The notes below the pieces were generated by a model. That model was not told where the DNA came from. It did not search any database and saw only the letters and a program-made list of their open reading frames with translations. 64,000 bases of DNA, taken from NCBI GenBank assembly GCA_028293325.1, contig JAQGPA010000141.1:1-64000 (forward strand), written 5' to 3'. Both the position numbers and the translations under genes were made by a program. The stretch comes from Pedosphaera sp. (GTDB lineage: Bacteria > Verrucomicrobiota > Verrucomicrobiia > Limisphaerales > Pedosphaeraceae). Positions 56,108-64,000 of the stretch are shown here, one piece after another (position 1 is the stretch's first letter; every line of letters begins with the position of its first letter).

Positions 56108-56482
56108 ATGCGTTTTGCGCGACGGCATCAATATCTGCTTTGCTTTCTGGCGGTTCTTGTTTTCTCAAGCGTGATGGTAATCAGGCAGTTCTTCGCGAAC
56201 GAGTCCGCACACGTCGAGTTGCGGGAGGATTTCATGCTGCTTCATGAACGCGGCGAAACCAAACCGGAGGAACGGCTTTATCAGATGCTGATCCAACAGT
56301 TGCCTGACCTGACGGACAAGGCTTTGGTGGACGACTTGCAGCGAACCGTCATGCTCATTGACTCGAAAACGCCGCAACTCAACAATCTCATTTGGAAATA
56401 TCAAGTGAGCGTGAAAAATGAATTGCGGAAAAGATCGGAGCACCGCGTCTCCCGCGCGCTCGAACGCGCGGCAGTTCCATAA
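56108..56482 (+). CDS. Single-pass membrane protein of unknown function
   Basis: 124 residues from ATG 56108 (an in-frame start at 56069 would add 13). One membrane helix (YLLCFLAVLVFSSVMVI) near the N-terminus and a helical exported domain (HVELREDFMLLHERGETKPEERLYQMLIQQLPDLTDKALVDDLQRTVML). No known domain. It lies 18 bases before the glycosidase-glycosyltransferase fusion and is probably co-transcribed with it. Confidence 0.65.
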   Translation: MRFARRHQYLLCFLAVLVFSSVMVIRQFFANESAHVELREDFMLLHERGETKPEERLYQMLIQQLPDLTDKALVDDLQRTVMLIDSKTPQLNNLIWKYQVSVKNELRKRSEHRVSRALERAAVP

Positions 56483-56500
56483 CTTCGCCGCCAAGCCGTC

Positions 56501-59029
56501 ATGAAACACGCCAGCGCCATGGCCAAAGCTCACAATCGCGTGCGGGTTGACGGGAAATTCTTCCGCCTTGGCGCCCGCAAGTTTTGCGTTAAAGGTGTCA
56601 CCTACGGCCCGTTCGCGCCAAACGCCAATGGCGAAATGTTCGCTTCGCCGGAACAAACCGCGCGCGACTTCAAACAAATTAATGAGCTTGGCGCCACGGT
56701 CGTCCGCGTTTATTACGCCCCGCCGGCATGGTTGCTTAATCTCGCCGCCGATCATGGGCTGAAACTTCTCGTTGACATTCCTTGGCCGAAACACCTTTGC
56801 TTTCTCGACTCGATACGCGCGCAAAATGAGGCCCGGGAAACAGTTCGCCATGCCGTCAGCGCTTGTGGCGGGCATCCCGCCGTCTTCGCTTTCAGTGTCG
56901 TGAATGAAATCTCAGCCGAAATTGTGCGCTGGAGCGGCGTGGCACGCGTCGAAAAATTCATTGACGAGCTGGTGGCCGAGGCGAAAGCCATTGACCCGGA
57001 ATGCCTCTGCACATTTACTTCGTTTCCTCCGACGGAATTTCTTCAATCTCAGGACATAGATTTTGTCTGCTTCAATGTTTATCTACATAATCCCAAGCCG
57101 TTTGAGAGCTATCTTGCCCGGCTGCAATCTCTCGCCGGAGAAAAACCGCTCATGCTCGGCGAACTCGGAATGGATTCCATCCGCGAGGGCGAGGAGCACA
57201 AATGCGAATTTCTGACGTGGCAGATTGAAGCTGCTTTTCGCGCGGGCCTGGCGGGAATGATCGTATTTAGTTTTACGGACGACTGGTTTCGCGGTGGAAT
57301 GCAAATCGAAGACTGGGGCTTCGGCCTGACAACTCGTAATCGCCGGACGAAGGAATCATTTTATGCCGTCCAGCGCCAATTCCACAGCGCGCCATACTAC
57401 CCGCTTCCTAAAGCGGCGAAGGTCTCGGTCGTTGTCGCCACTTACAATGGCTCCCGCACGCTTGAGAATTGCCTCGAATCTTTAAAGCAGTTGAACTATC
57501 CGGATTACGAAGTCATTCTTATTGATGATGGTTCAAAGGACCGAACGCCCGAAATCGCCAAACAATTCCCGTTCGTTCGTTACATCCGCCAAACCAATCA
57601 GGGCCTTTCAGCCGCGCGCAACGCTGGCATCAGCGCCGCGGCTGGCGAAATCGTGGCCTTTACTGATGACGACTGCCGTGCCGATGAAGACTGGCTTTAC
57701 TATCTCGTCAGTGATTTGGTGCGGAGCGATTTCGCAGGAATCGGCGGGCATAATTTTCTGCCGCCTGAAGATTCGCACATCGCCGCCGCTGTGGTCGTAT
57801 CGCCCGGCGGCCCAGCGCATGTCATGTTGACAGACCGGGAGGCTGAACACATCCCGGGCTGTAACATGGCATTTTACAAATGGGCGCTGGAACAGATCGG
57901 GATGTTCGATCCGCTTTTCCGCAAAGCCGGGGACGACGTGGACGTTTGCTGGCGTTTGCAGGACAACAATCTTAAAATTGGATTCAGCGCGGCGGGCTTC
58001 GTCTGGCATTACCGCCGCTCAACGGTGAAGGCTTATTTGAAGCAACAAGCCGGTTATGGCGAAGCCGAGGCGCTGCTGATCGGCAAACATCCCGAACATT
58101 TTAATTCATTCGGCGGCGGCATCTGGCATGGCCGCATCTATGCGCCATCTTATTCCGGGTTGCTGTTGCGCGGTCCTGTGATTTACCACGGCATTTTCGG
58201 AAGCGGATTTTTTCAACGACTCTATGCGCCCGATCCAGTGCAACCGCTGATGTTCTGTACGGCTTTATCCTTTCATGTTTGCATAAATATTCCGCTGCTC
58301 CTGCTGGCATCTTACTTCGACGCGCCGCTGCTCCTTGCGCTGGCGAGCGTGGGCGCTTCGCTCGGCACCTGCGCGCTTGCGGCTGCGCAGGCAAATCTGC
58401 CACGAAATAAAAAGCGGTTTTGGTCCCGGCCCCTGGTCGCCGCGCTATTTTTCCTGCAACCCATCGTTCGCGGTTGGGCGCGCTTCAAATGGCGGCTGAA
58501 CCTTCTTTCCGCCCCTAAAAATAATTCGGTTGAGCGGTTCCCGTCTGTACCGGCCTGGGAGCTGCCCGATGTGACGGTCTATTGGTCGGACGGCAGGATT
58601 GACAGGCACCAATTTCTCAGCGGCATCATATCTAAACTCGGCCAAGGCGGCTGGAGTTTCATGACCGACACTGGATGGACTACTCGTGATGTGGATATTC
58701 CGGCCCACGTTTGGACCCGGCTGGTGCTCACCACCGTCAGCGAGGAACTGGAACAAGGCCGAAAAAACATCCACTGCCGGATCGTCAGCTTCTGGTCGTT
58801 ATCGGCAAAAATTCTTTTTGGAATTTCAGCCGTGACCGTATTGATACTGATTGCGGCATTCGCCAGTGTAATGCCTTGGATTTGGATGAGCATGATCGCC
58901 CTGCCGCTGGTTTATTGGCTCATTGATGAAGAAAGGCTGGAGTGCATACAAGTTTTGGTCGCAATGGTTGATGCAGTTGCCACGGACCATAACCTATCCA
59001 AGCTTGCACCAGATCAATCCAAGCACTGA
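56501..59029 (+). CDS. Glycosidase-glycosyltransferase fusion (GH clan A barrel + GT2)
   Basis: 842 residues. Residues about 12-295 form a GH-A type TIM barrel close to GH2 beta-glycosidases (DGKFFRLGARKFCVKGVTYGPF, Glu136 in FSVVNEIS, Glu221 in LGELGMD), without the usual jelly-roll domains. Residues about 305-560 form a GT2 synthase (KVSVVVATYNGSRTLENCL, DD of IDDGSKDRTP, DDD 389-391, and a later ...CWRLQD acceptor motif). Membrane helices follow near 590-640 and 780-820, so it is membrane-bound. Both active-site sets look intact. It should build, and perhaps trim, a membrane-attached polysaccharide. A family with this order is not known to me. Confidence 0.85.
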   Translation: MKHASAMAKAHNRVRVDGKFFRLGARKFCVKGVTYGPFAPNANGEMFASPEQTARDFKQINELGATVVRVYYAPPAWLLNLAADHGLKLLVDIPWPKHLCFLDSIRAQNEARETVRHAVSACGGHPAVFAFSVVNEISAEIVRWSGVARVEKFIDELVAEAKAIDPECLCTFTSFPPTEFLQSQDIDFVCFNVYLHNPKPFESYLARLQSLAGEKPLMLGELGMDSIREGEEHKCEFLTWQIEAAFRAGLAGMIVFSFTDDWFRGGMQIEDWGFGLTTRNRRTKESFYAVQRQFHSAPYYPLPKAAKVSVVVATYNGSRTLENCLESLKQLNYPDYEVILIDDGSKDRTPEIAKQFPFVRYIRQTNQGLSAARNAGISAAAGEIVAFTDDDCRADEDWLYYLVSDLVRSDFAGIGGHNFLPPEDSHIAAAVVVSPGGPAHVMLTDREAEHIPGCNMAFYKWALEQIGMFDPLFRKAGDDVDVCWRLQDNNLKIGFSAAGFVWHYRRSTVKAYLKQQAGYGEAEALLIGKHPEHFNSFGGGIWHGRIYAPSYSGLLLRGPVIYHGIFGSGFFQRLYAPDPVQPLMFCTALSFHVCINIPLLLLASYFDAPLLLALASVGASLGTCALAAAQANLPRNKKRFWSRPLVAALFFLQPIVRGWARFKWRLNLLSAPKNNSVERFPSVPAWELPDVTVYWSDGRIDRHQFLSGIISKLGQGGWSFMTDTGWTTRDVDIPAHVWTRLVLTTVSEELEQGRKNIHCRIVSFWSLSAKILFGISAVTVLILIAAFASVMPWIWMSMIALPLVYWLIDEERLECIQVLVAMVDAVATDHNLSKLAPDQSKH

Positions 59030-59320
59030 AAAGAAAATTGGATTTTGACTGGAAGCGAAACACCGGGATTGTATGAATTTCTGTGGGACTATCCCTTGGA
59101 CGCTCGCCGCATTGAAAAGAGAGGGCTTTCGCCGAAAATGTGTTACACGATCAATTGCCTAATGAAGCGGGAGAACGAGGACTACGATGATTTGTCTAAC
59201 GGCTTTCTGGCAATCCTTTGGCCCTAACAGCCTGTTGAAGTATTCGCAATTTGAGTGATTTTGATGGACGTATGTTTTCTGTGAAGGAGAGGATTCCCCG
59301 ATGGGTGGCCGGAGGCAAGG
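59030..59320. other. Right end of the island, decayed sequence
   Basis: About 290 bases with no gene. The short frame 59045-59227 carries MKRENEDYDDLSNGFL, matching a frame in the left repeat copy, so both ends derive from one ancestor. Confidence 0.5.
59156..59221 (+). repeat. Internal direct repeat, right copy
   Basis: Matches 40995-41061 at about 85% with one gap (see that entry). It lies 127 bases after the last cargo gene. Confidence 0.8.
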
Positions 59321-59626
59321 TCAAGCTATGGGCCCGCTCTCCGAAGTTTCAATTCTACTCCAAATTAGACCAGACGCTGGAAGGTTTTGCGTTTGGCGAA
59401 AAGATCCGGGCACTCTGTGCTCCGGCCTATGCTCGGAGCCGGGTGGGCCAGCATAGTAAACCAGAGTGTATTGGTTATACTGCTTGGATTCGCCGGACTT
59501 GATTTTGGCGCGGTTCGATACCGTGTAAATCTTAACGGCAACATTGCCCGCTTGAGAATTATGGGTTCGACTTTGGGCCTCTTTGGGTTCGCGTTCATGC
59601 GCGGAATTGTCCCCAAAAGTCAACAA
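59321..59626 (-). pseudogene. Frameshifted remnant of a tyrosine integrase N-terminus
   Basis: On the minus strand the sequence starts in one frame (MNANPKRPKVEPIILKR, start near 59598), then continues in another frame with GNVAVKIYTVSNRAK and QYNQYTLVYYAG. These together resemble the N-terminal arm-binding part of tyrosine integrases common in verrucomicrobial islands (the match is from memory of the family). The catalytic domain is missing. It lies 24 bases from the ssrA 3' end, where the integrase of an ssrA-targeting element is usually found. Confidence 0.45.
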
Positions 59627-59649
59627 CCAACTAAAACACCAACTAAAAG

Positions 59650-60001
59650 TGGTGGAGGCGGCGGGAGTTGAACCCGCGTCCCTGACAAATAAACCAGCCG
59701 CGACTACATGCTTATTCAGAGAATATTTTCTGCTATGCGATAACGCCCTGACTCGAGTCGCACTGCCTAGTCCGCATGAAATTTATTCAACCAGCCGCGC
59801 GCGGTCTCCGCGTCTGATCTAACCTGCTGTGGCGTTCGTCCCCCGTAGCAGGTGTCCAAGGGCGAACGTCGTGGCACTTAGGCCGCGAGAGCTAGTTCTT
59901 GATTAGCACTTAATTTTTGACTCGATTTTTTACGAGGCCAACGAATCATCCTCGGCATGCCGCCTCTGGCGCATCTCTCAGGTCGAAACCAGTACGCCCC
60001 C
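59650..60001 (-). ncRNA. ssrA: tmRNA (ssrA)
   Basis: 352 nt on the minus strand. The 5' end GGGGGC pairs with the 3' GCCTCC before ACCA, giving the acceptor stem; the T-arm is GGTTCAACTCC and CCA is encoded. The tag reading frame is at 59907-59878: GCT AAT CAA GAA CTA GCT CTC GCG GCC TAA, giving A-NQELALAA, ending in the ALAA degron. It rescues stalled ribosomes and marks the products for degradation. Its 3' end is the integration site of the island. Confidence 0.93.
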
Positions 60002-60266
60002 GAAAACGACAAGTCAATATGACCGATGGCGGCGGCAGGGTCAAGTGCGGCCCCGAGGGCTGAAATTCGGAATTTGGAGCTGGGTTTTTCACCGCGGAGA
60101 TCGCGGAGTCGCGGAGAAGACAGAAGAAGGACGCGGTACACGGTGCAGGTTCAGAACATAGGTAACACATTGTTGATGTCAGGTTACTCTCGTGGTGAGT
60201 GAATGGGCGCAGGAAACGGAATAATGGCGTTCCCGGCGCCCATGGGAGGTGAATCCGCCCCACCCC
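60002..60266. other. Intergenic region upstream of ssrA
   Basis: About 265 bases between ssrA and the ankyrin-repeat gene. It should hold the ssrA promoter; no further feature was recognised. Confidence 0.4.
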
Positions 60267-62936
60267 CTAAGGTTTTTCCGGAATTTCGATGATGTCGCCG
60301 TCGCGGAGCCAGAGATTGATTCCGGAATTTACAGACGGGGAAGTCCAGGGGGCGATGCCAGGCTGGCTCAGGACTCGCATCGGCGCGGGCGGCGCGGGCA
60401 AGCCCAGGCCGGGCGTCCTTCGCGGCTGGGGCATGAACACAGTGAAATTGTCGGTGGCGGCGGAATCCAGATTGAAGAGCATTTCCTTGTTTTTCTTCGT
60501 GGCGGGATCAAGGCGGGTGACTTTGACCCGGGACAAATCGGAGGAGGCGCGGAGGACATTGGCGCCCATTACGGCATCGCGCAGCCAGAAAGAATTTAAG
60601 ACTTTAGAAGCTGAACTTCCACGCTCAGCCGTTTCCAAAGATTCGGAAATTTCCCGGACCAAAAAAATTCCAGGGCCCAAAATCATCGGAATTTTCTCGC
60701 CCTTGATAAGCAAGGTTACCCGACGAATAAGGCATTTGTTGAGGGTTTTTTTGACTTCGGCAGACAATCCCCGCCATTGTTCGGCAACGATGTGGTCCTG
60801 TTCGGGAATTTCCACGACGTCGCCCCACGCCAGCGGGATGTCACCGGAACAATCACCGGAGTTTAACAAGGCTTCCAGATCCACCGCCGTATCTTTTGCT
60901 TCCTTTTTCTGATCCCTGGCTGCCAAGTGATGAATTTTAACTTTGGCAAAATCGGGGAAGGGCAAACCAGGTTGCTGGCCGGAGAATTGAGTCTGATATT
61001 GAAGCTGATAAAGTTTTGCGATGACTTCAAAGAGGGTGAAATGATCTTGCGAGCCTTTGTCCTGGCGGAAAACTTCCATGGGCGCAGGCAAGCCGTTCCG
61101 GGTGACGCGGATGGTGGAGACCTCGTCGGCTTTAAACCCGCCATGCTGGCGCAGCAGTTTGTCGATTGATTCCACGTCCTCTGCACGCATGGAATTTGAA
61201 GACAGATAATCGGCGGGTGTTTTCCCGAATTTATCCATGGCATTCACGTTCGCGCCGTGCTGGATTAATAGTTCGGCGGGTTCCAACCCGCGGCTGACAG
61301 CAAGGTGCAAGGGAGTCATCCCATTATCGTCCACGGCACTTACATTGGCACCGCTGGCCAGAAGCATACTAAGAATTGTTTTTTCCCCATGCATGGCCGC
61401 TGTGTGCAATGCTGTGTAACCATCCCCGTAACGAGCTTGCAAATCCGGTTTGTGGGCGAGCAGCAACTCAACCATATCCTGGTCGGCGCGATCTACGGCC
61501 AGCAGCAGCGGAGTCGTTTGGATGTCATCCTTGAGATTGATGTCGGCGTGATATTTCAGAAGCAGATCGACGGTTTCCTTCTGGTGCTGGTGGATTGCAA
61601 CCAGCAACGGCGTAAGGCCCGCATAGGCCGACGCGAAAGGAAACGCACTGGTTCCTCCATGATTAAGATTGTAATTACTTAAACTATAAGTCGCTTTGGC
61701 GTTTGGATTTGCCTTGTGCTCGAGAAGCAACTTCACCAGCGGGTTTTGGTTGCCCAGCACCGCTAAAAAGAGAGCGGTTTGCCCGGCTCGTTCTGGTGGA
61801 TTGCTCCCCAGCACGGCATCCACATCCGCACCATGTTGAAGCAATAATTTTGCGATCTCCAGCTTGCCCGCTTCGACCGCCTGCATCAAAGCGGTGCTGC
61901 CGTTGCTGCCCTTCGCGTTGATATCGGCACCGTGGGCGAGCAACAATTCAATCATGGGCAACTGGCTGGCCATGATGGAGATGTTCAGCGCCGCGACGTC
62001 TTTCCGGTCACGCATGTTGACGTTGGCGCCATTTGCAATCAGTAATTCCGCCACTGCTGTATAACCCTTCTGCACGGCGAGGTGCAACGCCGACTGTCCG
62101 GAGTTATCAGCCGTCGCATTCACATCCGCGCCATTTTGCAATAAAAGTTCCGCCATGGAGCGGTATCCAGCTTGAGCCGCCAGTTGCAACGGCGTCTTGC
62201 CATCCCCACGAAACTCGGATTTATTTTTGATATCCGCGCCATTGGTTAAAAGCAGTTCAACCATTGCTTTATTGTTCGCTTGGGCGGCGATATGGAGCGG
62301 GGCTAATCCGCCCGAGCCTTTGGCATTCACGTCCGCATGATTTTCCAGCAGGAATTTGGCGACCTTCAAATGCCCATTCGCTACGGCAGCATTAAGCGGG
62401 GTCTGTGAGTTCGCTCCGGGCTCCATGGCATTGATCAAATCCGGGTTGTCCTTGATCATGGCCTGGATTGTTTTTATCTCCTCCGCTTCGGGGTCGATGG
62501 GGGGTTGCGCTGCTGCGGGGGGAGATGCGGCTTTGGCGGTAGCTAATGGCTGCTCCCAGCCGCCGGTCGATTCTGAATTCCCAACGGAGATGGCGGCAGC
62601 GGCAGGACCGACTTGTTGCTGGCTCAATTTCACGAGTTCCTGCTGATCGGGAAACTCGCGGAGGATGCGCTGGTATTGGGCGGTGGCTTCGCTGGCCTTG
62701 CCTTGCTTGCGAAAACATTCGCCGAGACGGAAGACGGCGGTGGCGGCGAATTTTCGGTCCTTGTCGGTCTGAAGGATGACGGATTGATACGCCTGGATGG
62801 CGGCGTCGAGATTGCGGTTGGCCTCCTCTTCGAAGAGGCCTTTTTGCAGGAGGGAGCTGACGTCATTTGTGGCGGCGCCGGCGAGACTCGCGGTCAGGAG
62901 GAGCAACGCCGGTAAAGTGAACAGTTTTGTTTTCAT
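60267..62936 (-). CDS. Secreted TPR-ankyrin repeat protein
   Basis: 889 residues from ATG 62936 (the frame is open to 62966). Signal peptide KLFTLPALLLLTASLAGA, then a TPR-like part (AIQAYQSVILQTDKDRKFAATAVFRLGECFRKQGKASEATAQYQRIL) and about twelve ankyrin repeats (about 165-560; TPLHLAVSRG, GADVNATADN and similar). The C-terminal part has two SLBB/beta-grasp-like patches, GDVVEIPEQDH and DGDIIEIPEKP at the very end, a style seen in polysaccharide-export proteins. Periplasmic or surface. Upstream of a two-component system gene on the same strand. Confidence 0.85.
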   Translation of the reverse strand: MKTKLFTLPALLLLTASLAGAATNDVSSLLQKGLFEEEANRNLDAAIQAYQSVILQTDKDRKFAATAVFRLGECFRKQGKASEATAQYQRILREFPDQQELVKLSQQQVGPAAAAISVGNSESTGGWEQPLATAKAASPPAAAQPPIDPEAEEIKTIQAMIKDNPDLINAMEPGANSQTPLNAAVANGHLKVAKFLLENHADVNAKGSGGLAPLHIAAQANNKAMVELLLTNGADIKNKSEFRGDGKTPLQLAAQAGYRSMAELLLQNGADVNATADNSGQSALHLAVQKGYTAVAELLIANGANVNMRDRKDVAALNISIMASQLPMIELLLAHGADINAKGSNGSTALMQAVEAGKLEIAKLLLQHGADVDAVLGSNPPERAGQTALFLAVLGNQNPLVKLLLEHKANPNAKATYSLSNYNLNHGGTSAFPFASAYAGLTPLLVAIHQHQKETVDLLLKYHADINLKDDIQTTPLLLAVDRADQDMVELLLAHKPDLQARYGDGYTALHTAAMHGEKTILSMLLASGANVSAVDDNGMTPLHLAVSRGLEPAELLIQHGANVNAMDKFGKTPADYLSSNSMRAEDVESIDKLLRQHGGFKADEVSTIRVTRNGLPAPMEVFRQDKGSQDHFTLFEVIAKLYQLQYQTQFSGQQPGLPFPDFAKVKIHHLAARDQKKEAKDTAVDLEALLNSGDCSGDIPLAWGDVVEIPEQDHIVAEQWRGLSAEVKKTLNKCLIRRVTLLIKGEKIPMILGPGIFLVREISESLETAERGSSASKVLNSFWLRDAVMGANVLRASSDLSRVKVTRLDPATKKNKEMLFNLDSAATDNFTVFMPQPRRTPGLGLPAPPAPMRVLSQPGIAPWTSPSVNSGINLWLRDGDIIEIPEKP

Positions 62937-63012
62937 AATCAGAATTGATTCGGTGTCATTCTGCAAAAGTTGCCGTCAAGGATTGTCACGGTTTTGTAAA
63001 ATGGAATGGTTC

Positions 63013-63699
63013 TCATAATTCTAGTTTGTAGCCGACGCCATGGACTGTTTTGAGCCAGCGCGGTTTGTCGGGATCGGGTTCGAGCTTGGCGCGGAGGTTG
63101 GCAATGTGATTATCGACCGTGCGCGTGGTGGGGAACGCGGCGTAACCCCAGACGACATCGAGAAAACGTTCGCGGGAAACGGGTTCGCCGGGAGTTTCGA
63201 GCAACAGCCGAAGCATCGCAAATTCCTTGGCGGTGAGGTGAATGGGCTTTCGACCGCGCGTGGCGGTTTGTTTGGCGAGATCAATGCGCGAGTCGCCGAG
63301 CGTTACGGTGGCGGGGGCGTGCGTTTGACGGCGAACGCGGCGGAGCATGGCGCGCACACGGGCAAGGAGTTCCTCGGTGCTGAACGGCTTGACGAGATAG
63401 TCGTCCGCCCCGACATCAAGGCCGGTCACGCGGTCGTCGATGTGGCCCTTGGCGGTGAGCATGAGGATGGGGACGGGATTGGCAAGACGGCGGAGTTCGG
63501 CGCAAACAGCATAGCCATCCAATCGCGGCATCATGATATCGAGCAGAATGAGGTCGGGCTTTTCCTCGAGGGCGCGTTTGAGGCCGGTCTCGCCCTCGGC
63601 GGCGGTGAGCACGCGGTAATCCTCGGCTTCGAGACAATCTTTCAGCGCGGTGCGCATCGGTAATTCGTCTTCAATGATGAGAATGCGCGGCATAATCAT
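63013..63699 (-). CDS. OmpR/PhoB-family response regulator
   Basis: 228 residues (the second in-frame start at 63693, MPRILIIED, is also possible). Receiver domain with Asp54 in LILLDIMMP, Lys in DYLVKPF, then the winged-helix DNA-binding domain (LTAKEFAMLRLLLETPGEPVSRERFLDVVWGYAAFPTTRTVDNHIANLRAKLEPD...VHGVGYKLEL). Its start overlaps the stop of the kinase gene by four bases, so they form a classic pair. Confidence 0.93.
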   Translation of the reverse strand: MIMPRILIIEDELPMRTALKDCLEAEDYRVLTAAEGETGLKRALEEKPDLILLDIMMPRLDGYAVCAELRRLANPVPILMLTAKGHIDDRVTGLDVGADDYLVKPFSTEELLARVRAMLRRVRRQTHAPATVTLGDSRIDLAKQTATRGRKPIHLTAKEFAMLRLLLETPGEPVSRERFLDVVWGYAAFPTTRTVDNHIANLRAKLEPDPDKPRWLKTVHGVGYKLEL

Positions 63700-64000
63700 G
63701 GTTGTTGCCCCGGCAATTGCATTGTGAACCGGCTGCCCTGGCCGGGGGCGCTGCGCACGATGATTTTTCCGCCATGGGCCTCGACGATATGTTTGACGAT
63801 GCTCAAGCCAATGCCGACACCTTGCGTCTCCCGGCGCAACTCGGAGCCGAGGCGATAGAAACGCTCGAAGATCTTTTCCTGTTCGCCAGCGGGAATGCCT
63901 TCGCCGATGTCCTCCACCCAGAGACGAAGGGCGGACTTGGGCACGCTTTCAAATTCCACGCCAATGGAAACCGTGGCGCCTTTGGGAGAATGTTTGATGG
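63696..64000 (-). CDS. Sensor histidine kinase, C-terminal part (cut by window end)
   Basis: Frame open to the right window edge. Visible part is the catalytic HATPase domain: N-box remnant KHSPKGATVSIGV, G1/F-box VEDIGEGIPAGEQEKIFERFYR and G2-box GVGIGLSIVKHIVEAHGG, ending SRFTMQLPG. It phosphorylates the response regulator encoded directly downstream, with which it shares a stop/start overlap. The sensor part is outside the window. Confidence 0.9.
   Translation of the reverse strand, partial: IKHSPKGATVSIGVEFESVPKSALRLWVEDIGEGIPAGEQEKIFERFYRLGSELRRETQGVGIGLSIVKHIVEAHGGKIIVRSAPGQGSRFTMQLPGQQP

Larger units (their letters stand above)
40646..59675. mobile_element. Genomic island integrated at the ssrA 3' end
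   Basis: The interval is bounded by 26-bp direct repeats of the tmRNA 3' end (40646-40671 and 59650-59675, one mismatch). The intact ssrA gene is at the right boundary, and a decayed tyrosine-integrase remnant starts 24 bases from it, reading into the island, which is the usual arrangement for ssrA-targeting integrative elements. The cargo is a glycan synthesis, modification and export operon. No intact integrase or conjugation genes remain, so the element appears fixed in place. Confidence 0.65.

Noticed and set aside
59583-59822. Open frame with VEAAGVEPAS across the ssrA gene
   Set aside because: This is the well-known false protein that arises from translating the tmRNA/tRNA-like 3' end.
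1-64000. CRISPR arrays, insertion sequences with transposase, tRNA genes
   Set aside because: No spaced repeat series, transposase-like protein or tRNA cloverleaf was found apart from the ssrA tRNA-like end and its fragment.

Overview
The window looks like chromosomal DNA of a Gram-negative bacterium of the Verrucomicrobia (Pedosphaera/Limisphaerales-like). This assignment is inference. It rests on secreted proteins with PEP-CTERM tails, a prepilin-like protein with the H-x-[12 protein letters not shown] type N-terminus common in planctomycete/verrucomicrobial genomes, CgeB-like glycosyltransferases, and above all a complete prokaryotic ubiquitin-like (Pup/UBact) proteasome locus outside the Actinobacteria. 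Genes are densely packed on both strands. No CRISPR array, rRNA or tRNA was seen. One tmRNA gene (ssrA) is present.

Layout. 1-5.2 kb holds metabolic and housekeeping genes: an intradiol dioxygenase cut by the window edge, dienelactone hydrolase, pyrE, a membrane metalloprotease-like protein, an EIIA-Ntr-like protein and argS. 5.2-7.2 kb holds two PEP-CTERM proteins; the first is bracketed by a 63-bp duplication of the 3' end of argS, and the second has a sigma-54-like promoter. 7.2-19.2 kb holds dnaN, a cysteine desulfurase, a quinone-oxidoreductase-like protein, a sulfite-oxidase-fold molybdoenzyme, small unknowns, a frameshifted HEAT-repeat gene, two response regulators, pgi and mnmG. 19.7-29.6 kb holds a dipeptide epimerase, then a same-strand glycan block (glycosyltransferase, UDP-galactopyranose mutase, two glycoside hydrolases), a receiver-PAS-PAS protein without a kinase domain and a DUF883 protein.

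29.9-36.5 kb is the proteasome locus, in the order ATPase (mpa/arc), dop, a 56-codon Pup/UBact gene, prcB, prcA, pafA. The modifier ends in Gly-Gln, so it should need deamidation by the neighbouring Dop before PafA can ligate it. Its stop codon overlaps the prcB start. The catalytic residues of PrcB (Thr38, Asp54, Lys70), Dop (Asp104) and PafA (Asp67) are in place, but the ATPase lacks the GQYL tail that docks the actinobacterial ATPase on its 20S core. 36.5-40.6 kb holds an amidase lipoprotein, a small lipoprotein, mscL, two CopC-like proteins, a CheY-like protein and a small unknown.

40.65-59.65 kb appears to be a genomic island integrated at the 3' end of ssrA. A 26-bp copy of the ssrA end lies at 40646-40671, beside what looks like the displaced ssrA terminator. 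The intact gene is at 59650-60001, and a frameshifted remnant of a tyrosine integrase starts right beside it. The cargo is one long minus-strand operon with stop/start overlaps: glycosyltransferases, a PIG-L deacetylase, two hexapeptide acyltransferases, two ABC exporters, two large secreted repeat proteins and a pseudopilin. A divergent pair follows, including a glycosidase-glycosyltransferase fusion. It reads as a surface-glycan synthesis, modification and export cassette. After ssrA come a secreted TPR-ankyrin protein and a two-component system cut by the window end.
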